From: Microbispora sp. H13382
GTDB taxonomy: Bacteria; Actinomycetota; Actinomycetes; Streptosporangiales; Streptosporangiaceae
DNA: 64,000 nt
Assembly: GCF_014161445.1 (NCBI RefSeq)
Contig: NZ_JABBXA010000003.1
Location: forward strand, 486,522 to 550,521
Reading direction: 5' to 3'
Part shown: positions 43,890 to 52,725 of the stretch, one piece after another
Layout of the letters: every line of letters begins with the position of its first letter
Numbering within the stretch: position 1 is the first letter of the stretch
Notes under the pieces: model-generated
Database searches by the model: none
What the model was told of the DNA's origin: nothing
What the model saw: only the letters and a program-made list of their open reading frames with translations
Made by a program: the position numbers and the translations under genes

Positions 43890-44426
43890 GTGACCGAAAT
43901 GACCGAAACGACGCCAGGCTGGCTCGCCCCCGACGATATCGAGTCGCTGCGGGGCCGGATGCCGATCCTGTACGTGGACGCCGTGCCGGTGCGCGTGGAC
44001 GACACGGGCACCGTGACCCGCGTCGGCCTGCTGCTGCGGATCGGCGCCGACGGCACCGTGAGCCGGGCGCTGGTGTCCGGGCGGGTGTACTACCACGAGC
44101 GCATCCGCGACGCCCTCCTGCGCCACCTGGAGAAGGACCTCGGGCCGGTGGCGCTGCCGAGCGTGCCGGTCTCGCCGACGCCGTTCACCGTGGCGGAGTA
44201 TTTCCCCACCCCTGGGGTCACGCCGTTCCACGACCCTCGGCAGCACGCGGTCTCGCTGGCGTACATCGTCCCCGTACGCGGTGACTGCCGGCCCAGGCAG
44301 GACGCGCTGGACCTGGAGTGGTTCACGCCGGAGGAGGCGGCCTCCCCGATCGTGCAGCAGGAGATGACCGGCGGCCAGGGCGTGCTGCTCAAGCAGGCGC
44401 TCGCCTACGTCGGCCGCCTGCCCTGA
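43890..44426 (+). CDS. NUDIX hydrolase family protein (DUF4916)
   Basis: 178-residue protein of the NUDIX-like DUF4916 group: PILYVDAVPVRVDDTGTVTRVGLLLRI, SRALVSGRVYYHERIRDALLRHLEKDLG, then VAEYFPTPG and HAVSLAYIVPVRG, DLEWFTPEEA. The classical NUDIX box Gx5Ex7REUxEExGU is replaced by SGRVYYHERIRDALLRHLEKDLG, so hydrolase activity is doubtful. GTG 43890 is used; ATG 43899 is equally possible and neither has a clear ribosome-binding site. Confidence 0.75.
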   Translation: MTEMTETTPGWLAPDDIESLRGRMPILYVDAVPVRVDDTGTVTRVGLLLRIGADGTVSRALVSGRVYYHERIRDALLRHLEKDLGPVALPSVPVSPTPFTVAEYFPTPGVTPFHDPRQHAVSLAYIVPVRGDCRPRQDALDLEWFTPEEAASPIVQQEMTGGQGVLLKQALAYVGRLP

Positions 44427-44554
44427 TCGGGAACGCCAACGAGCGCCTCCCCGTTGCGCTGAGCCGTCGTCGCGCTGCCTGACGGGCGTTCCGCGACTCG
44501 CGTGCCGTGAGCATGGCGAGATCGGCGAGTGGCGCCGGGGTCCCCGGGCGGTCT

Positions 44555-45727
44555 CTAGGCCAGCTCGCGGTCCAGCACGGTGGGGGAAAGGACGTGCTGG
44601 ACGACCATCGCAGCGGCGCCGACGACGCCCGCGTTCTCGCCGGCCTGTGAGGTGACGATGCGCAGGCGCTCGGTGGCCAGCGGCAGCGAGCGACGGTAGA
44701 TCGACTCCCGCACGCCCGCCAGCAGCATCTCGCCGGCCTGCGCGAGCGCCCCGCCGACCACGATCAGTGATGGGTTGAACAGGCTGACGCCGGCGGCCAG
44801 CACCTCGCCGATGTCCCGGCCGGCCTGCCGCACCGCCTGGCCGGCGATCGCGTTGCCGGCCTGTAGGAGGGCCACGACGTCGGCGTTGGTCGTCGCATCG
44901 AGGCCGGCGGCGCGGAGCTTGGCCGCGATGGCGGGCCCGCTGGCCACGGCCTCCAGACAGCCGCTGTTGCCACAGCGGCAGCGCACGTCGCAGGCGTGCG
45001 GGGCCAGGATGTGCCCCAGGTCGCCGGCCGCGCCGACGTCGCCTCGATGCAACCGGCCGTTGCTGATCAGGCCTGAGCCGATGCCGGTCGCGACCTTGAC
45101 GAAGATCAGGTTCTCCTCGTTCGGGAAGCAGCGGACGTGCTCCCCGAGCGCCATCAGATTGACCTCGTTGTCCACCAGGACCGGCACGGCGAAGTCGGCG
45201 GCGATCCGCGCGGGCACGTCGTACCCGTTCCAGCCCGGCATGATGGGCGGGTGGGCCGGCTTGCCGGTTGAGTGCTCGACCGGGCCGGGCAGCCCGACAC
45301 CGACACCGGCCACGGGAGCGGTGAGGCCGGGGTCGGCGCACATCCGTCGCCAGGTGTCGATGAGCAGGCCCAGCACCGCGTCGGGCCCGTCGGCGATGTC
45401 CAGCGCGAGCCTCTCGACGGCCAGTGGCTCACTGGTCAGGTCGGCAACGGCGACGGTGGCGTGGGTGGCGCCGACGTCGGCCGCCAGCACCACGCGCGCG
45501 CGGGCGTTGAACACGAACTTGCTCGCAGGCCGGCCGCCGGTGGCGGCGTTGTCGCCCCCACTGGTGACCAGCCCGGCGTTCATGAGCGCGTCGAGACGCA
45601 GGCGTATGGTCGACCGGGCCAGTCCGGTCTCGGTCGCCAGCTCGGTACGGGTGCGCGCTTTCCCGTCCCGCAGCAGCCCAAGCAGCTCGCCAGGCGACGT
45701 CGGGGTGGCGCTTTGCCCGTGGTTCAC
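44555..45727 (-). CDS. ROK-family transcriptional repressor
   Basis: 390-residue sugar-responsive regulator. The N-terminal winged HTH (RTRTELATETGLARSTIRLRLDAL, residues 25-48) precedes a ROK sugar-kinase-like domain: VVLAADVGATHATVAVADL, PVLVDNEVNLMALGEH, GIGSGLISNGRLHRG and the zinc motif CRCGNSGCLEA. The GDLGH catalytic segment is GAAGDLGHI. It is divergent from the catabolic operon at 45859 and very likely represses it until its sugar or sugar phosphate binds. Confidence 0.9.
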   Translation of the reverse strand: MNHGQSATPTSPGELLGLLRDGKARTRTELATETGLARSTIRLRLDALMNAGLVTSGGDNAATGGRPASKFVFNARARVVLAADVGATHATVAVADLTSEPLAVERLALDIADGPDAVLGLLIDTWRRMCADPGLTAPVAGVGVGLPGPVEHSTGKPAHPPIMPGWNGYDVPARIAADFAVPVLVDNEVNLMALGEHVRCFPNEENLIFVKVATGIGSGLISNGRLHRGDVGAAGDLGHILAPHACDVRCRCGNSGCLEAVASGPAIAAKLRAAGLDATTNADVVALLQAGNAIAGQAVRQAGRDIGEVLAAGVSLFNPSLIVVGGALAQAGEMLLAGVRESIYRRSLPLATERLRIVTSQAGENAGVVGAAAMVVQHVLSPTVLDRELA

Positions 45728-45791
45728 CCCTCAATTAAAGCGAAGCTACCGCCTTCCGTCGGCACCGGCAACCAGTTGAGACCGGCATCGC

Positions 45792-45833
45792 CAAAAGTTT
45801 CTACGATCAAGGCAAAACTTTCGTTGACGATCG
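45792..45833. promoter_or_regulatory. Tandem operator candidate of the ROK regulator
   Basis: Two related 21-base units begin CAAAAGTTTC (45792) and CAAAACTTTC (45813), exactly two helical turns apart, each ending in a GATC element (ACGATCAAGG and GACGATCG). They lie in the divergent promoter region 26-67 bases before the operon start. Confidence 0.5.
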
Positions 45834-45858
45834 ACATAAGTTCGCTTACCTTCAACGC

Positions 45859-46986
45859 ATGTCAGTGACCGATCTTCTACGGGCGTCTGGCGGGCCCGAA
45901 TCCGAGCAGCCGACGCTGCGCGTGGCGGTTGTGGGCGTGGGCTTCATGGGACAGGTGCACGCCGAGGCGGCCCGGCGCGCTGGGGCCAGAGTCGTGGCCG
46001 CGGTGGCGTCCCGCCCCGAGGGGGCCGTCACCGCGGCACGCGCGGTCGGTGCGGACGAGGGCTACCCGGACCTGGCGGCCCTGCTCGACGACGCTGAGAT
46101 CGACGTGCTGCATGTCTGTACGCCTAACGCGTCGCATGCCCCCGTCACCGCCGCCGCGCTCGCCGCCGGTGTGCACGTCATCTGCGAAAAGCCGCTCGCC
46201 ACCGGGAGTGCCGAGGCCGTCGCGCTCGTTGAGACGGCGGGCGATCGGGTGGCCGCGGTGCCGTTCGTCTACCGCTTCCACCCCATGGTGCGTGAGTTGC
46301 GGGCGCGGCTGGCCGCGGGCGAGGCCGGCGTCGTCGCCAGTGTGACCGGCGGCTACCTCCAGGACTGGCTATCCCGCCCGTCGGACGACGACTGGCGGGT
46401 CGACGGCGCGCTCGGCGGGCCGTCGCGAGCTTTCGCCGACATCGGTTCGCATTGGTGCGACCTTTTCGAGTTCGTCACGGGCGACCGGATCGCGCACCTG
46501 TCCGCCCGCACCGCGGTCGTGCACGAGCGCGCCCGCGGGAACGGGAAGCCCACCGAGGACCTGGCCTCCGTGCACTTCACGACCTCCGCCGGCATGGTCG
46601 GCACTCTGGTTGTGTCGCAGGTCGCCGCGGGTCGCAAGAACCGGTTGCACCTGGAGATTTCCGGCACCGAGGCGAGCTTCGGCTTCGACCAGGAGGACCC
46701 GGAGCGACTGTGGGTCGGCCGGCGCGAGGGCAGTCAGACGCTTCTGCGTGACCCCGGAACGCTTCACCCCTCCGCCGCGCGCTACGTCCGGCTGCCGGCC
46801 GGGCACGCACAAGGCTACCAGGACTGCTTCGACGCGTTCGTCGCCGACACCTACCGGGCGGTGCGCGGCGAGGACGCGCCGGACGGCCTGCCCACGTTCG
46901 CGGACGGCCTGCGCGCCGTCCGGATCACCGAGACGGTGCTGGCCTCGGCGGCCGCGGACGGCGCGTGGAGAAAGGTGCCGGCATGA
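45859..46986 (+). CDS. Gfo/Idh/MocA-family oxidoreductase
   Basis: 375-residue NAD(P)-dependent sugar oxidoreductase. The Rossmann entry is VAVVGVGFMGQVHAEAARRAG (about residue 16), followed by HVCTPNASHAP and the signature VICEKPLATG with the catalytic Lys. The second domain has GALGGPSRAFADIGSHWCDLFEFVTG with the usual DxGxHxxD. Substrate unknown; it probably oxidises or reduces a ring carbon of the imported sugar. First gene of the operon, it shares an ATGA overlap with the sugar ABC ATPase. Confidence 0.9.
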   Translation: MSVTDLLRASGGPESEQPTLRVAVVGVGFMGQVHAEAARRAGARVVAAVASRPEGAVTAARAVGADEGYPDLAALLDDAEIDVLHVCTPNASHAPVTAAALAAGVHVICEKPLATGSAEAVALVETAGDRVAAVPFVYRFHPMVRELRARLAAGEAGVVASVTGGYLQDWLSRPSDDDWRVDGALGGPSRAFADIGSHWCDLFEFVTGDRIAHLSARTAVVHERARGNGKPTEDLASVHFTTSAGMVGTLVVSQVAAGRKNRLHLEISGTEASFGFDQEDPERLWVGRREGSQTLLRDPGTLHPSAARYVRLPAGHAQGYQDCFDAFVADTYRAVRGEDAPDGLPTFADGLRAVRITETVLASAAADGAWRKVPA

Positions 46987-48485
46987 CCTCCGGCATCGCG
47001 ACGAACGTGCGGCTGACCGGGATCACCAAGTCCTTCCTCGGCGTGCCGGTGCTGCGCGGTGTGGACCTGGAACTGCGCGGGGGCGAGGTGCACGCGGTCA
47101 TGGGCGAGAACGGCGCGGGCAAGTCCACGTTGCTCAAGGTGCTGGCCGGGGTGCACCGGCCAGACGGCGGCACCATCGAGGTCGACGGCGCCGAGGTGTC
47201 CTTCGCCGGCCCGGCCGACGCGCAGCGGGCCGGCATCGCCATCATCCACCAGGAGTTCACCCTGCTGCCGCACCGCAGTGTCGCCGAGAACGTCTACCTC
47301 GGCCGCGAGCCCGTGCGGGGGATGCAGGTCGACCGGCGGCGCATGGTGGCCGACACCCGCGAGCTGCTGGACTGGCTCGGCGAGGACGGGATCGATCCCA
47401 CCGACGCCGTGTCGTCGCTGTCGGTCGCCCAGCGGCAGGTCGTGGAGATCGTCAAGGCTCTGTCGACCGACGCTCGGGTCCTGGGCATGGACGAGCCGAC
47501 CGCGGCGCTCGCCGATCACGAGGTCGAACTGCTCTACGACCTGGTGCGCCGGCTGCGCGAGCGGGGCATCGCGATCCTCTACGTCTCGCACCGCATGCGG
47601 GAGGTGTTCGACCTCTCCGACCGGATCACCGTGCTCAAGGACGGCCGGTTCGTCACCTGCGCCCCGACCGGCGAGCTGACCTCCGAGGACCTCGTCCGGC
47701 ACATGGTGGGCCGTGACCTGGGCGAGTATTACCCGGACCGGGCCGCCCCCGACGACCTCGGGCCGGTCCGCCTCGCGGTGCGCGGCGCCGGCAACGACCG
47801 CGTTCGTGACCTGAACATCGAGGTGCGCGCCGGGGAGATCGTCGGGCTGGCCGGGCTGCAGGGATCCGGCCGCTCGGCGGTCGCACGCGCGGTGTTCGGC
47901 GTCGAGCCGTTCACCCGCGGCGTGGTGGAAGTCGACGGGGTGGCACAGCGGGTCACCCGGCCCCGGACCGCGGTGCGCCTCGGGATCGCGCTGGTCACCG
48001 AGGATCGCAAAGGGGACGGGCTGGCACTCCGTCAGTCCGTACGCGACAACACGCTGCTGGTACGCCGCGCCGCGCTGAGTGGCGCACGCTCCCGGGCGAA
48101 ATCGGACGTCAAGGCGTTGCTCGACATGGTGACCGTGGTGGCCCGCGGCGAGCACCAGGAGGTGCGCTTCCTGTCCGGCGGCAACCAGCAGAAGGTCGTT
48201 CTCGCCAAGTGGCTGGCGGTCGAGCCGAAGGTGCTGGTCGTCGACGAGCCGACACGCGGCATCGACGTCGGCGCGAAGCGGGCTGTACACGAGCTGCTGC
48301 GCGATCTCGCGAAGCGCGGCGTGGCGGTGCTGATGATCTCCTCGGAGCTCCCCGAGCTGATCGGGATGAGCGACCGGATCCTCGTCATGCACGACGGTGC
48401 GCCGGCCGGTGAGCTGCCCGCGGGCGCGAGCGAGGGGGCCGTGATGGCGCTGGCCACCGGGCACGGGGTCGGTGATGCGGCGTGA
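46983..48485 (+). CDS. Sugar ABC transporter ATP-binding protein (RbsA type)
   Basis: 500-residue protein of two fused ABC domains. The first has Walker A GENGAGKST, a variant signature LSVAQRQVVEI and Walker B LGMDEPTAAL. The second has a degenerate Walker A GLQGSGRSAV, but an intact signature LSGGNQQKVVLAKWL and VLVVDEPTRGIDVGAK. This asymmetry is normal for ribose/xylose-class importers. ATG 46983 overlaps the previous stop (ATGA), and its own stop overlaps the permease GTG. Confidence 0.93.
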   Translation: MTSGIATNVRLTGITKSFLGVPVLRGVDLELRGGEVHAVMGENGAGKSTLLKVLAGVHRPDGGTIEVDGAEVSFAGPADAQRAGIAIIHQEFTLLPHRSVAENVYLGREPVRGMQVDRRRMVADTRELLDWLGEDGIDPTDAVSSLSVAQRQVVEIVKALSTDARVLGMDEPTAALADHEVELLYDLVRRLRERGIAILYVSHRMREVFDLSDRITVLKDGRFVTCAPTGELTSEDLVRHMVGRDLGEYYPDRAAPDDLGPVRLAVRGAGNDRVRDLNIEVRAGEIVGLAGLQGSGRSAVARAVFGVEPFTRGVVEVDGVAQRVTRPRTAVRLGIALVTEDRKGDGLALRQSVRDNTLLVRRAALSGARSRAKSDVKALLDMVTVVARGEHQEVRFLSGGNQQKVVLAKWLAVEPKVLVVDEPTRGIDVGAKRAVHELLRDLAKRGVAVLMISSELPELIGMSDRILVMHDGAPAGELPAGASEGAVMALATGHGVGDAA

Positions 48486-49507
48486 GCGCTCTCGAGGAGA
48501 ACACCGTACCGGTCACGCGGAAGGTCACGCGGCCGGCGTTCCACCGACGACTCACCCCGGTCGCCATCGTCTACATCGCACTCGCCGCACTTCTCGTCGT
48601 CGGCAGCGTGCTCGTCGGGCTCCGCGGCGAGGTCCTCCTCGACCAGGCCGGCATCCTCAACATCTTCACCCGGGCCACCGCGCTCGGCCTCGTCGCGATA
48701 GGTCAGACGATGGCGATCCTCACCGGATCCCTCGACCTGTCCGTCGCCTACCTGGTCGGCCTCACCTCGCTGATCGCCGCGGAGACGATGGGCGGGCGGG
48801 ACGGCATGATCGTGCCCGGCGTGCTGCTCGCGCTCGTGGTGGCCGCCGGCGTCGGTCTGGTCAACGGGCTGGTCATCACCGTCCTCAAGGCCAACGCGTT
48901 CATCGCGACGCTCGGCGTGGCGCTGATCCTGCGCGGCTACCTCGAGGACACCTACACCGGCCCGGCCGGGGACGTACCGCGTGGCTTCCAGCACCTCGGC
49001 TACGACCGGATCGGCCCTGTGCCGGTCGCGGCGCTGCTCATGCTGGCCGTCGCCGCGCTGTCCTGGTGGTACCTGTCGCGGACCCGTCCCGGCTACCACA
49101 TGTACGCCGTCGGCGGGGACATCGAAGTGGCCCGGCTGTCGGTGGTGCCGACCCGCCGGACCATCGTCACCGCGCACGTGCTGTGCTCGGTCGCCGCCGG
49201 CCTCACCGGGATCTACCTCGCCAGCCGGCTCGGATCGGGCGCCCCGTACGTCGGCACCGACGCCGGGTACGACCTGGAGTCGATCGCCGCCGTCGTGCTC
49301 GGCGGGACCCTGCTCGCCGGTGGCCGGGGCGGCGTCGTCGGCACCATCGGCGGCGTCTTCATCCTGGCCACCCTGGACACGATCTTCGACGACCTCGAGG
49401 TCGATCCGTTCTTCAAGGACGTCGTGCGCGGCGTCGTGCTCGTGACGGCGGTCGCGCTCTACGCCCGGCGCATGACGGCCAATCGGGCCCGCGGGAGGTT
49501 GACATGA
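48482..49507 (+). CDS. Sugar ABC transporter permease (RbsC type), first
   Basis: 341-residue membrane protein with about nine hydrophobic helices. Family landmarks are ALGLVAIGQTMAILTGSLDLSVAYLVGLTS, GLVNGLVITVLKANAFIATLG, the GGDIEVARLSVVP loop (usual GGNxxAARLSGI) that contacts the ATPase, and IAAVVLGGTLLAGGRGGVVG. GTG start overlapping the ATPase stop; its stop overlaps the ATG of the second permease. Confidence 0.92.
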   Translation: MSALEENTVPVTRKVTRPAFHRRLTPVAIVYIALAALLVVGSVLVGLRGEVLLDQAGILNIFTRATALGLVAIGQTMAILTGSLDLSVAYLVGLTSLIAAETMGGRDGMIVPGVLLALVVAAGVGLVNGLVITVLKANAFIATLGVALILRGYLEDTYTGPAGDVPRGFQHLGYDRIGPVPVAALLMLAVAALSWWYLSRTRPGYHMYAVGGDIEVARLSVVPTRRTIVTAHVLCSVAAGLTGIYLASRLGSGAPYVGTDAGYDLESIAAVVLGGTLLAGGRGGVVGTIGGVFILATLDTIFDDLEVDPFFKDVVRGVVLVTAVALYARRMTANRARGRLT

Positions 49508-50517
49508 CCTGGCGTCCTCGCCTGGCCGAGGGCACCGCGCCGGTGCTCGTCGTGCTGCTCCTGCTGCTCGTCGGCCTGGCGATCGCCGGCCCGGCCTACG
49601 ACGAGCCGTCCGGTTATCTGGCGCTGCTCAAACGTGCCGCGCCGCTCATGATCCTCGCGATAGGGCAGTACTTCGTCATCGTCTCCGGCGGATTCGACCT
49701 GTCGGTCGGCGCGCTGGTGACCGCAGGCGTGGTCATCGCGGCCCGGCTCATCAACGGGAGCGAGTCGGCGACGGCGTGGGTGATCCTGTTCGTTCTCGGG
49801 TTCGGCCTGCTGGTGGGCCTGGTCAACGGGCTGGTGACGACGAAGCTCCTGGTGCCGTCGTTCATCGTCACGCTCGGCATGCTGCTCGTGCTCGACGGCG
49901 CGATCTTCCTGTGGACCGGTGGCGCGCCACGCGGTGCGCTGTCCGCCGGGTTCCGGATGTTCGGGCGCGGCGCCGTGGATGTCCCGGTGCTCGGCGCGGT
50001 CCCGTGGTCGGTGCTCATCCTGCTGGCGATCCTGGCGGCCGCGGCGCTGTTCATGCGCGGCGGCACCGGCCGGGCGCTGGTCGCGGCCGGCGACAACGAG
50101 GCCGCCGTGCGCCTGTCCGGTGGCCGGGTCGACCGGCTCCGGCTGCTCGCGTTCGTCCTCTCCGGACTGCTCGCCGCGGTCGCCTCGATTCTGCTCGGCG
50201 GGTTCGCCAGCGTCTCGGCGCAGGTCGGCAACGGCCTGGAGTTCCGGGCGATCACCGCCGTCGTGCTGGGCGGCGTGCTCCTCGGCGGTGGGCGCGGGTC
50301 GGTCGTCGCGGCGGCCGCCGGCGCACTGTCCCTGGAGGCCCTGTTCACGCTGCTGAACCTGCTCGGCGTCAGCGGCGCCCTCGAGTCGGCCGTGCAGGGC
50401 GTGATCATCATTGCCGCCGTCGCCTACGCCGCCCTCGGCAGCGGCGTACGGCAGCGGCTGCGATTGTGGCCGAAACAGCGGAACCCCGAGCGACCCGCGC
50501 AACCCGCATCCTCCTGA
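49504..50517 (+). CDS. Sugar ABC transporter permease (RbsC type), second
   Basis: 337-residue paralogue of the preceding permease: LMILAIGQYFVIVSGGFDLSVGALVT, GLVNGLVTTKLLVPSFIVTLG, AAGDNEAAVRLSGGRVDRLR (ATPase contact loop) and ITAVVLGGVLLGGGRGS. Two different permeases with one double ATPase suggest a heterodimeric channel. Translation is coupled by the ATGA at 49504. A long in-frame extension upstream within the first permease gene is rejected because of the overlap logic. Confidence 0.92.
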   Translation: MTWRPRLAEGTAPVLVVLLLLLVGLAIAGPAYDEPSGYLALLKRAAPLMILAIGQYFVIVSGGFDLSVGALVTAGVVIAARLINGSESATAWVILFVLGFGLLVGLVNGLVTTKLLVPSFIVTLGMLLVLDGAIFLWTGGAPRGALSAGFRMFGRGAVDVPVLGAVPWSVLILLAILAAAALFMRGGTGRALVAAGDNEAAVRLSGGRVDRLRLLAFVLSGLLAAVASILLGGFASVSAQVGNGLEFRAITAVVLGGVLLGGGRGSVVAAAAGALSLEALFTLLNLLGVSGALESAVQGVIIIAAVAYAALGSGVRQRLRLWPKQRNPERPAQPASS

Positions 50518-50548
50518 AGTCCCCCCGGTAGTAAGGAGATCAACGATA

Positions 50549-51745
50549 ATGATCAATAGATGGGCCGTAGTGGTCGTGGCGGGCGCGCTCGCGCTCGCCG
50601 GGTGCTCAAGCGACCTGCCCGACGACAAGGCCCCGAGCGCGGGATCACCCAGTTCGAGCGGTGGATCACCCAGTTCGGACGCGGGCAAGTCCAAGTTCTT
50701 CGACCAGGCCGAGTACGACCGCCAGCTGGCGTTCCGCAACGCCACGCCGGAAGGCCCGGACGGCAAGCCGTGGGAGCAGATGCTCCAGCCGGAGATGGTC
50801 GACACCGCGAAGTTCGCGAAGCCGGGCGGGAACTACACCCTCTGCTTCTCCAACGCCTCAGTGGACAACCCCTGGCGGCAGGTGGGTTACAAGACCATGC
50901 AGCAGGAGGTGAAGCTGCACCCGGAGATCGCCAAGTTCACCGTGCTGGACGCGGAGGCGAAGGACGACAAGCAGATCAGTGACATCCAGTCGCTGTCCGG
51001 CCAGAACTGTTCCGCGATCATCATCTCGCCGAACACCACCGCCACGCTGACGCCGGCCGTCGAGCAGGCGTGCAAGACCGGCGTGCCGGTGATCGTGTTC
51101 GACCGAGGCGTCAACACCGACTGCCAGGCCACCTTCATCCACCCCATCGGCGGCTTCGCCTTCGGGGCGGACGGCGCGGAGTTCCTGAAGGAGAAGGTCA
51201 AGCCGGGCGGCAAGGTCCTCGCCCTGCGCATCCTGCCGGGCGTGGACGTGCTCGAGCAGCGGTGGGCGGCCGCCAACGAGATCTTCGCCGGCAGCGGGCT
51301 CAACGTGGTCGGCGTGGAGTTCACCGACGGCGACGCGGCCAAGACCAAGGGCATCGTGACCGACTACATCCAGCGCGAGGGTCAGATCGACGGTGTGTGG
51401 ATGGACGCCGGTGCCACGGCCGTCGCCGCGGCGGAGGCGTTCCAGGACGCCGGGGTCGATGTGCCCGCCATCGTCGGCGAGGACCAGCAGGACTTCCTGC
51501 GGCTGTGGGCCGACGAGGGCCTGACCGCGGTCGCGCCGACCTATCCCACCTACCAGTGGCGGACCCCGATCATCGCGGCGCTGAAGATCCTCAAGGGCGA
51601 GCAGGTGCCGAAGGAGTGGGTGCTGCCTCAGCCCCGGATCACCGGCGACAACGTCAAGGAGTACGTCAAGCAGGACATGCCGCCGTTGCACTACGCGATG
51701 TGCGGCTGCGAGGACATGCCGGGCTACCCGGGGCCGTGGAAGTGA
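50549..51745 (+). CDS. Sugar ABC transporter substrate-binding lipoprotein
   Basis: 398-residue exported lipoprotein. Signal MINRWAVVVVAGALALAGCSS with the lipobox LAGC (Cys19), then a Ser/Gly/Pro linker, then a type I periplasmic binding fold (YTLCFSNASVDNPWRQVGYKTMQQEV, SAIIISPNTTATLTPAVEQAC, PVIVFDRGVN, VDGVWMDAGATAV-like text). Ribose/galactose-class binding proteins look like this; the ligand is not determined. AAGGAG at 50533-50538 is 10 bases before the ATG. Its stop overlaps the GTG of the isomerase gene. Confidence 0.92.
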   Translation: MINRWAVVVVAGALALAGCSSDLPDDKAPSAGSPSSSGGSPSSDAGKSKFFDQAEYDRQLAFRNATPEGPDGKPWEQMLQPEMVDTAKFAKPGGNYTLCFSNASVDNPWRQVGYKTMQQEVKLHPEIAKFTVLDAEAKDDKQISDIQSLSGQNCSAIIISPNTTATLTPAVEQACKTGVPVIVFDRGVNTDCQATFIHPIGGFAFGADGAEFLKEKVKPGGKVLALRILPGVDVLEQRWAAANEIFAGSGLNVVGVEFTDGDAAKTKGIVTDYIQREGQIDGVWMDAGATAVAAAEAFQDAGVDVPAIVGEDQQDFLRLWADEGLTAVAPTYPTYQWRTPIIAALKILKGEQVPKEWVLPQPRITGDNVKEYVKQDMPPLHYAMCGCEDMPGYPGPWK

Positions 51746-52593
51746 CCAGACATCGGCTCGGGGTCAACACCTGGGTGTGGACCTCGCCGCTGACCGACGC
51801 GACCTTGGCCGCCCTCGCGGCCAAGGTCGCGGGGTGGGGCTTCGACGTGCTCGAACTCCCCGTGGAGAACCCGGGTGACTGGGAGCCGCGGCGGGCCGCC
51901 CGGGTGCTCGCCGATCACGGTCTCGGCGCCACCGTATGCCTGGTGATGCCGCCCGGTCGTGAGCTGGTCGCGGCGGACCCGGCCACCATCCGGTCCACCC
52001 AGGACTATCTGTTCGGGGTGGTGGACGCCGCCGCGACGGTCGGCTCGCCGGTGATCGCCGGTCCGGCGTACTCCTCGGTCGGCCGGACCTGGCGGATGTC
52101 GCCGGCCGAGCGGGCCTCCGCGTACGCGCAACTGCGGGACAGCCTCGCCCCCGTGGTCGAGTACGCGGGCGCGGCCGGCGTGACGGTGGCCGTCGAACCG
52201 CTCAACCGGTACGAGACGAGCCTGCTCAACACCGTCGGCCAGACCCTCGAAGCGATCGGTGACCTGCCGCACTGCGGCGTCGCCCTGGACCTCTACCACC
52301 AGAACATCGAGGAGACGGACATCCCGGCGGCGATCCGCGCGGCCGCCGGCCGGGTGGCGCACGTCCAGGTGTGCGGCAACGACCGCGGCACGCCCGGCGC
52401 CGACCACCTGGGCTGGCCGGCCATCCTCGCCGCGATCGACGACGCGGGCTACGCCGGCCCGCTGTGTATCGAGTCGTTCACCGCGGAGAACGCGACGATC
52501 GCGACCGCCGCCTCCATCTGGCGTCCACTCGCCGTGAGCCAGGACGCGATCGCTCTGGGCGGACTTGAGTTCCTCAGGGGGGTGATGCCCTAG
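51742..52593 (+). CDS. Sugar phosphate isomerase/epimerase (AP-endonuclease-2 TIM barrel)
   Basis: 283-residue TIM-barrel enzyme: LGVNTWVWTSPLTDATLAAL, GFDVLELPVEN, VTVAVEPLNRYETSLLNTVGQ (metal Glu in VEPLNR), VALDLYHQNIEE (Asp/His) and HVQVCGNDRGTPGADHLGW, CIESF (last Glu). The metal set is that of tagatose/psicose 3-epimerase-like enzymes, and relatives also cleave 3-keto-glycosides. GTG 51742 overlaps the binding-protein stop (GTGA). It is the last short gene of the operon before the large secreted protein. Confidence 0.9.
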   Translation: MTRHRLGVNTWVWTSPLTDATLAALAAKVAGWGFDVLELPVENPGDWEPRRAARVLADHGLGATVCLVMPPGRELVAADPATIRSTQDYLFGVVDAAATVGSPVIAGPAYSSVGRTWRMSPAERASAYAQLRDSLAPVVEYAGAAGVTVAVEPLNRYETSLLNTVGQTLEAIGDLPHCGVALDLYHQNIEETDIPAAIRAAAGRVAHVQVCGNDRGTPGADHLGWPAILAAIDDAGYAGPLCIESFTAENATIATAASIWRPLAVSQDAIALGGLEFLRGVMP

Positions 52594-52725
52594 ACCCGAC
52601 ATACCCGACGGACCCGACAGCCCTGACAGACCCGACGCCAACTCAACACCAGTCCGACGGCGCCGGCACGCCGCACGGTCACGACCACACCAGTAGTTCC
52701 TCGCGTCATGGAGGTACCGCATCTC

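Noticed and set aside
44428..44500. Possible terminator GGAACGCC/GGCGTTCC after the NUDIX gene
   Set aside because: Eight-base arms with a loop of over 40 bases; weak compared with the other stem-loops.
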